Shown here piece by piece: positions 5,804-10,781 of a DNA stretch of 10,781 bases. The stretch's first letter is position 1. Each line of letters starts with the position of its first letter. This DNA comes from Pseudomonadota bacterium (GTDB lineage: Bacteria; Pseudomonadota; Gammaproteobacteria; Burkholderiales; SG8-39), in the NCBI GenBank assembly GCA_021825225.1, contig JAKAIH010000040.1, positions 1 to 10,781 on the forward strand, written 5' to 3'. The notes under the pieces are model-generated. The model searched no databases. It worked only from the letters and a program-made list of their open reading frames with translations, and had not been told where the DNA came from. Position numbers and translations under genes: made by a program.

Positions 5804-6505
5804 ATGCCGCTGCAGACTGTCGAGCCGCGCCGCCTCTACCGCCAGATCGCCGACCAGATCAGCGGGCTGATCAGCGACGGCGAATACACCCCGGGCTCGC
5901 GCCTGCCGCCCGAGCGCGACCTGGCGAAGCAGCTCGGCGTATCGCGGCCGTCGGTGCGCGAGGCGCTGATTGCGCTCGAGGTCGAGGGCCTGCTCGACGT
6001 GCGCGTCGGCTCCGGCATCTATGTGACGCAGCCGGGCGAGCGCGGGCAGCGCAACGCGCTGCAGGGCGATTCGGGGCCGTTCGAGGTGATCCGCGCGCGC
6101 TGGCTGATCGAGGGCGAGTGCGCGGCGCTCGCGGCGAAGACGGCGGGCCCGGCGCAGCTGCGCGCGATACGCGCGGCCCACGCCGCGGTGATCGAGGAAA
6201 GCAAGCGCGACCACAATCCGCTGGACGCCGACCGGCTGTTCCATGTGAGCATCGCCGAGGCGAGCGGCAACAGCGCGCTGGTGCTGCTGGTACAAATCCT
6301 GTGGGACCAGCGCATGGGGCCGCTGTACCGCAGCCTGGAGCGCAAGCTCGAATACCCGAAAATGGCGGCCGAGACGGTGCGCGAGCACAAGGCTATCGTA
6401 AGCGCGATCGTGAGGCACGACGCGCGCGGTGCGCGCAGCGCGATGCGACTGCACATGAACCGGACGCACAACCGATACATCAAGGAATGGACCTCAGGTA
6501 AATAG
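5804..6505 (+). CDS. GntR-family transcriptional regulator, FadR subfamily (FCD domain)
   Basis: The 233-residue protein has an N-terminal winged helix-turn-helix (residues 10-75) with the GntR signature [22 protein letters not shown] (34-55) and the wing GSGIYV (69-74). A C-terminal all-helical FCD ligand-binding domain (about 93-225) follows. D143 and H147 (DRLFH), H195 (REHKAI) and H217 ([11 protein letters not shown]) match the usual metal-binding set of FCD domains. [22 protein letters not shown] resembles hexuronate-type repressors such as UxuR and ExuR. It probably represses this locus and is released by a sugar-acid metabolite. An in-frame TAA lies at 5798-5800, so the ATG at 5804 is the first possible start, although its ribosome binding site is poor. 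Two bases separate it from the ATPase gene, indicating one operon. Confidence 0.93.
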   Translation: MPLQTVEPRRLYRQIADQISGLISDGEYTPGSRLPPERDLAKQLGVSRPSVREALIALEVEGLLDVRVGSGIYVTQPGERGQRNALQGDSGPFEVIRARWLIEGECAALAAKTAGPAQLRAIRAAHAAVIEESKRDHNPLDADRLFHVSIAEASGNSALVLLVQILWDQRMGPLYRSLERKLEYPKMAAETVREHKAIVSAIVRHDARGARSAMRLHMNRTHNRYIKEWTSGK

Positions 6506-6507
6506 CC

Positions 6508-7563
<1,056 letters not shown>

Positions 7564-7571
7564 CAACCACC

Positions 7572-7579
7572 AAAGGAGG
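7572..7579 (+). promoter_or_regulatory. Strong ribosome binding site of the substrate-binding protein gene
   Basis: AAAGGAGG lies seven bases before the ATG at 7587. It is by far the best ribosome binding site of the transporter operon, which fits the need for excess binding protein. Confidence 0.7.
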
Positions 7580-7586
7580 CATATCT

Positions 7587-8918
7587 ATGAGCAACATCGA
7601 TCGTCGCAATTTCCTGAAAATGTCCGCCGGCCTGGCCGCCGGCGCCGCCACCGGCGATGTGCTGGCCGCAGCCAAGAAAGAAGCCGCCGCCGTGCCGGCG
7701 CTGCACCTCAAACCCGAAAAAGGCGCCAAGCTGCGCGTGCTGCGCTGGAAGCAGTTCGTTCAGGGCGACGGCGACCTGTGGCTCGCGAACACCAAGAAAT
7801 TTACCCAAAAGACCGGCATCGAAGTGCGCCTGGACGCCGAGGGCTGGGAAGACGTGCGGCCGAAGGCTGCCGTGGCGGCCAATATCGGCAGCGGCCCCGA
7901 CATCATCATCAGCACCTTCGAAGACGCGCACCAGTATCCGGACAAGCTGGTCGACGTGTCCGATGTCTGCAATTATCTCGGCGCCAAGTACGGCGGCTGG
8001 TACGACGCGGCCAAGGCCTACGGCATCGACAAGGGTAAATGGGTCGCGGTCCCGATGGGCTGCGCCGGCAATGCCGTCGTCTACCGCGAAAGCCAGGTGA
8101 AGGCGGCGGGCTTCAGCTCGTTCCCGACGGATACCGACGGCTTCCTCAAGCTGATGCAGGCGCTCAAGGCCAAAGGCACGCCCGGCGGCTTCGCCCTGGG
8201 CAATGCCACCGGCGACGGCAACTGCTGGTGCCACTCGCTGCTATGGGCGTTCGGCGGCAAGTTGGTCGACACGAAGAATAACGTCGCCATCAACAGCCCC
8301 GAGACGATCAAGGCGCTCGAGTACGCGAAGGAGCTGTACAAGACCTTCATCCCGGGCACCCTGTCCTGGCTCGACCCGAACAACAACAAGGCTTTCCTCT
8401 CCGGCGACATCAGCCTCACCTACAACGGCATTTCGGTCTATTACGCCGCGAAGAACTCGACCGATCCGAAGCTGAAGGCGATGGCGGAAGACATCCAGCA
8501 CGCCCACTTCCCGGTCGGGCCGGTCGGCCATCCGACCGAGCTGCACCTGTTCTTCCCGATGATGATCTTCAAGTACAGCAAGTACCCGAATGCGGCCAAG
8601 GAATACCTGCGCTTCATGATGGAGAAGGAGCAGTACGAACCCTGGCAGCAGGCGGCCAACGGCTACGTCACGCAGCCGCTCAAGGCCTACGAATCGAATC
8701 CGATCTGGACCGTCGATCCGAAGAACACGCCCTATCGCGATGCGATGAAAATCATGATTCCGAACGGCTATGCCGGGACCATGGGCTACGCATCGGCCGC
8801 GGCGATGGCGGATTTCATTGTCGTCAACATGGTGGCGGAAGCCGCCTCGGGTTCCAAGACGCCGAAGGAAGCCGCCGAACGCGCCGAGCAGCGGGCTCAG
8901 CGCTACTACAAGGTATAA
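7587..8918 (+). CDS. Carbohydrate ABC transporter substrate-binding protein with Tat signal
   Basis: This is the periplasmic solute receptor of the CUT1 importer, 443 residues, usual for the MalE/UgpB-like group. The N-terminus has a twin-arginine motif, DRRNFLK (residues 5-11). A short alanine/glycine-rich hydrophobic stretch and a likely cleavage site after VLA or VLAAA (25-29) follow, so export is probably folded through the Tat pathway. There is no lipobox cysteine. The mature part opens with LRVLRWKQF and continues with the alternating domain pattern of these proteins (GPDIIISTFEDAHQY, WVAVPMGCAGNAVVYRES, DISLTYNGISVYYAA, then EYLRFMMEKEQYEPW). A strong Shine-Dalgarno sequence at 7572-7579 fixes the start. 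It lies 23 bases after the ATPase gene, in the same operon. The ligand is not known from sequence; a 6-deoxy sugar, uronate or derived oligosaccharide would suit the neighbouring enzymes. Confidence 0.93.
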   Translation: MSNIDRRNFLKMSAGLAAGAATGDVLAAAKKEAAAVPALHLKPEKGAKLRVLRWKQFVQGDGDLWLANTKKFTQKTGIEVRLDAEGWEDVRPKAAVAANIGSGPDIIISTFEDAHQYPDKLVDVSDVCNYLGAKYGGWYDAAKAYGIDKGKWVAVPMGCAGNAVVYRESQVKAAGFSSFPTDTDGFLKLMQALKAKGTPGGFALGNATGDGNCWCHSLLWAFGGKLVDTKNNVAINSPETIKALEYAKELYKTFIPGTLSWLDPNNNKAFLSGDISLTYNGISVYYAAKNSTDPKLKAMAEDIQHAHFPVGPVGHPTELHLFFPMMIFKYSKYPNAAKEYLRFMMEKEQYEPWQQAANGYVTQPLKAYESNPIWTVDPKNTPYRDAMKIMIPNGYAGTMGYASAAAMADFIVVNMVAEAASGSKTPKEAAERAEQRAQRYYKV

Positions 8919-8928
8919 CGGGTACATC

Positions 8929-8960
8929 CCTCTGCCCCGCCGCCTGAGGCGGGACAGAGG
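8929..8960 (+). repeat. Intercistronic hairpin 1
   Basis: CCTCTGCCCCGCC (8929-8941) pairs with GGCGGGACAGAGG (8948-8960) across a six-base loop: 12 of 13 positions pair, with one C-A mismatch (8935/8954). It begins ten bases after the binding-protein stop codon. No T-run follows. In ABC operons such a structure typically protects the upstream mRNA from 3' exonucleases or partly stops transcription. Confidence 0.6.
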
Positions 8961-8999
8961 TTTGAGCCGAGGCGCGCGCGCCGCGCCTGGGCCCAAACC
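8959..8999 (+). repeat. Intercistronic hairpin 2
   Basis: GGTTTGAGCCGAGGCGCG (8959-8976) pairs with CGCGCCTGGGCCCAAACC (8982-8999) across a five-base loop, 16 of 18 positions matching. It shares two bases with hairpin 1, so the two cannot both pair fully at that edge. The structure ends 16 bases before the proposed permease start. This argues against any earlier permease start. Confidence 0.6.
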
Positions 9000-9015
9000 A
9001 CCAGACCCCGACACC

Positions 9016-9915
9016 GTGCGCCGACTACTCGAAAACCGCAATTTTCTCGGCTTCATTTTCATGCTGCCGAGCACCGTATTGCTGCTGCTGTTCCTGACCT
9101 ATCCGCTCGGTCTGGGCACCTGGCTCGGATTCACCGACGCGAAGATCGGGCGGGCCGGCCACTTCGTCGGGCTGGACAATTTCATCTTTCTGTATGGCGA
9201 CGCAGTGGCAAGGCTGTCGCTGTTCAACACGCTTTTTTACACGATAGTGGCGAGCAGCATCAAGTTCGCACTCGGCCTGTGGCTGGCGATCCTGCTGAAC
9301 CAGAACATCCCGCTCAAGTCCTTCATCCGCGCGGTGGTTTTGCTGCCATTCATCGTGCCGACGGCGCTGTCGGCGATCGCCTTCTGGTGGATCTATGACG
9401 CCCAGTTCTCGGTGGTGAGCTGGGCGCTGATGAAAATGGGCTGGATCCACAGCTATATCGACTTCCTCGGCGATCCCTGGATGGCGCGGATGTCGACCAT
9501 CATCGCCAATATCTGGCGCGGCGTTCCGTTCGTCGCGATCTGCCTGCTTGCCGGTCTGCAGACCATCCCGCCTTCGCTGTACGAGGCGGCCGCGATAGAC
9601 GGCGCGCGGCCCGGGCAGCAGTTCTGGTACGTGACGCTGCCGCTATTGACGCCGATCATCGCGGTGGTGATGACCTTCTCCGTGCTGTTCACGTTCACCG
9701 ATTTCCAGCTGATCTACGTGCTCACCCGCGGCGGGCCGCTCAATGCCACGCATCTGATGGCTACGCTGTCGTTCCAGCGCGCCATTCCCGGAGGCTCGCT
9801 GGGCGAGGGCGCGGCGCTGGCGACGGCGATGATTCCGTTCCTGCTGGCGGCGATACTTTTTAGTTACTTCGGTCTGCAACGCCGAGCCTGGCAACAGGGC
9901 GGGAGCGACAAATGA
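9016..9915 (+). CDS. Sugar ABC transporter permease, MalF/UgpA type
   Basis: This is the first of two inner-membrane subunits of the CUT1 importer, 299 residues with this start. About six membrane segments are visible (roughly residues 10-33, 68-94, 104-126, 157-181, 208-230, 265-286). The cytoplasmic EAA loop that contacts the ATPase is EAAAIDGARPGQQFWYVTLP (190-209), and the fold matches the BPD_transp_1 domain. The start is uncertain. The frame is open further upstream into the binding-protein gene, but the interval before 9016 is filled by two hairpins. The first residues after the GTG (RRLLENRNFLGFIFMLPS) look like a normal MalF-type N-terminus. TTG at 8962 and ATG at 9061 are less likely. 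There is no clear Shine-Dalgarno sequence. It overlaps the next permease gene by four bases (ATGA). Confidence 0.9.
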   Translation: MRRLLENRNFLGFIFMLPSTVLLLLFLTYPLGLGTWLGFTDAKIGRAGHFVGLDNFIFLYGDAVARLSLFNTLFYTIVASSIKFALGLWLAILLNQNIPLKSFIRAVVLLPFIVPTALSAIAFWWIYDAQFSVVSWALMKMGWIHSYIDFLGDPWMARMSTIIANIWRGVPFVAICLLAGLQTIPPSLYEAAAIDGARPGQQFWYVTLPLLTPIIAVVMTFSVLFTFTDFQLIYVLTRGGPLNATHLMATLSFQRAIPGGSLGEGAALATAMIPFLLAAILFSYFGLQRRAWQQGGSDK

Positions 9916-10781
9916 GCCAGGACACACAAGAGACGCAAGACACGCAAGGCATGAATTACCTGGTGTCGCTGCCGCGGCGCGTGGTGGTCATCTACCTCCC
10001 CTTGCTCATCTTCCTGATCGTGCTGCTGTTCCCGTTCTACTGGATGGTGGTCACCTCGCTGAAGTCGGACGCCGAATTGATTTCGGTGTCGGGCAACCCG
10101 TTTTGGCTGATCGATCCGACGCTGATGCATTTCAAGAAACTGCTGTTCGACACCGATTACCCGGCGTGGATGTGGAACACCGTGGTGGTGTCGGTGGTGG
10201 CGACCTTTTTCTCGCTCGCCGCGAGCGTACTTGCGGCGTATGCGATAGAGCGGCTGCGCTTTTCCGGCTCGCGCCAGGTCGGCCTGGGCATTTTCCTCGC
10301 CTACCTGGTGCCGCCGTCCATCCTGTTCATTCCGCTCGCCTATATCGTGTTCAAGCTCGGGCTGTACGACACGCGCTGGGCGCTGATTCTCACCTATCCG
10401 ACATTTTTGATCCCGTTCTGCACCTGGCTGCTGATGGGCTATTTCCGCTCGATTCCGTTCGAACTCGAAGAGTGCGCGCTGATCGACGGCGCGACGCGGC
10501 TGCAGATCCTGACCAAGATCGTGCTGCCGCTCGCGGTCCCGGGGCTGATCTCGGCCGGCATATTCGCGTTTACGCTGTCGTGGAACGAATTCATTTACGC
10601 CCTCACCTTCATCTCCTCCTCGGAGAACAAGACCGTGCCGGTCGGAGTCATCACCGAGCTGGTCGAAGGCGACGTTTATCACTGGGGGGCGCTGATGGCG
10701 GGCGCCCTGCTCGGCTCGGTTCCGGTGGCCATCATGTATTCCTTCTTCGTCGAGCATTACGTCGCCGGCATGACCGGAGCG
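9912..10781 (+). CDS. Sugar ABC transporter permease, MalG/UgpE type (3' end outside window)
   Basis: This is the second inner-membrane subunit of the importer. 290 codons are visible with no stop. The last residues, FFVEHYVAGMTGA, match the usual end of MalG-type permeases, so only a few codons are missing. Hydrophobic segments start near residue 24 (VVVIYLPLLIFLIVLLFPFY), and the family's WMVVTSLKSDAEL follows. The EAA loop is EECALIDGATRLQILTKIVLP (186-206), and LSWNEFIYAL (221-230) is typical of the family. The ATG overlaps the stop of the upstream permease as ATGA (9912-9915), implying coupled translation. The first 13 residues are an unusual polar stretch (SQDTQETQDTQG). A second ATG at 9951 would remove it and give a more ordinary N-terminus. 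Confidence 0.93.
   Translation, partial: MSQDTQETQDTQGMNYLVSLPRRVVVIYLPLLIFLIVLLFPFYWMVVTSLKSDAELISVSGNPFWLIDPTLMHFKKLLFDTDYPAWMWNTVVVSVVATFFSLAASVLAAYAIERLRFSGSRQVGLGIFLAYLVPPSILFIPLAYIVFKLGLYDTRWALILTYPTFLIPFCTWLLMGYFRSIPFELEECALIDGATRLQILTKIVLPLAVPGLISAGIFAFTLSWNEFIYALTFISSSENKTVPVGVITELVEGDVYHWGALMAGALLGSVPVAIMYSFFVEHYVAGMTGA

Noticed and set aside
5594..6469. N-terminal extension of the dehydrogenase frame upstream of 5593
   Set aside because: It would give a 538-residue protein running antisense through the regulator gene. The ATG at 5593 has a strong ribosome binding site and yields the normal SDR length beginning just before the cofactor loop.
8770..9015. Extension of the first permease back into the binding-protein gene
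   Set aside because: The extra residues are low-complexity Arg/Pro-rich sequence overlapping another gene and the two hairpins; the MalF-like protein starts at about the GTG at 9016.
9864..10757. Long minus-strand frame across the second permease
   Set aside because: It mirrors the MalG-type permease gene; the composition is dominated by Arg, Gln, His and Glu with no recognisable domain.

Overview
The window looks like a piece of chromosome from a GC-rich proteobacterium, most likely a betaproteobacterium such as a member of the Burkholderiales. That placement rests on base composition, on the style of the DadA, FadR-type and CUT1-transporter proteins, and on gene organisation. It is an inference, because no rRNA or other phylogenetic marker is present.

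The left part (1-2459) is a loosely packed accessory stretch. It holds a conserved-looking hypothetical gene on the plus strand (63-764) with a strong ribosome binding site. A compact type II toxin-antitoxin pair on the minus strand follows (ParE-like toxin 944-1234, ribbon-helix-helix antitoxin 1231-1455, four-base overlap), possibly with a tiny ORF behind the toxin. Next is an uncharacterised 220-residue protein (1691-2353, minus) with a DPDNG motif. Hand counts give about 52% G+C over 1741-1920, against about 65% in the transporter genes on the right, so this gene was probably acquired separately.

The right part (2460-10781) is a divergently organised catabolic locus. On the minus strand, reading away from position 5593, lie a short-chain dehydrogenase of the 2-keto-3-deoxy-L-fuconate dehydrogenase/BDH2 type (4853-5593), a fumarylacetoacetate hydrolase family enzyme (3790-4638) and a DadA-type FAD-dependent D-amino acid dehydrogenase (2460-3710). 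On the plus strand, reading away from position 5804, lie a FadR-type GntR regulator (5804-6505) and a complete CUT1 sugar ABC transporter: an MsmK/UgpC-type ATPase (6508-7563), a Tat-signal substrate-binding protein (7587-8918), a MalF-type permease (9016-9915) and a MalG-type permease (9912 to the window end, only its last few codons missing).

A consistent reading is that the transporter imports a sugar or sugar acid. The dehydrogenase and hydrolase would then perform the last two steps of a non-phosphorylative 6-deoxy-sugar pathway, as known for L-fucose: 2-keto-3-deoxy-L-fuconate to the 2,4-diketo acid, then cleavage to pyruvate and L-lactate. The GntR protein probably controls both arms. 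A TGGT-N3-ACCA dyad, the consensus type bound by FadR-subfamily repressors, lies at 5725-5735 in the divergent intergenic region beside a plausible sigma-70 promoter. The earlier pathway enzymes (sugar dehydrogenase, lactonase, sugar-acid dehydratase) are not in the window and would be expected beyond its right end. The role of dadA in this locus is unexplained.

No complete insertion sequence, CRISPR array, tRNA or rRNA gene was seen. The most notable non-coding structure is a tandem pair of long hairpins (8929-8999) that fills most of the gap between the binding-protein gene and the permease genes.
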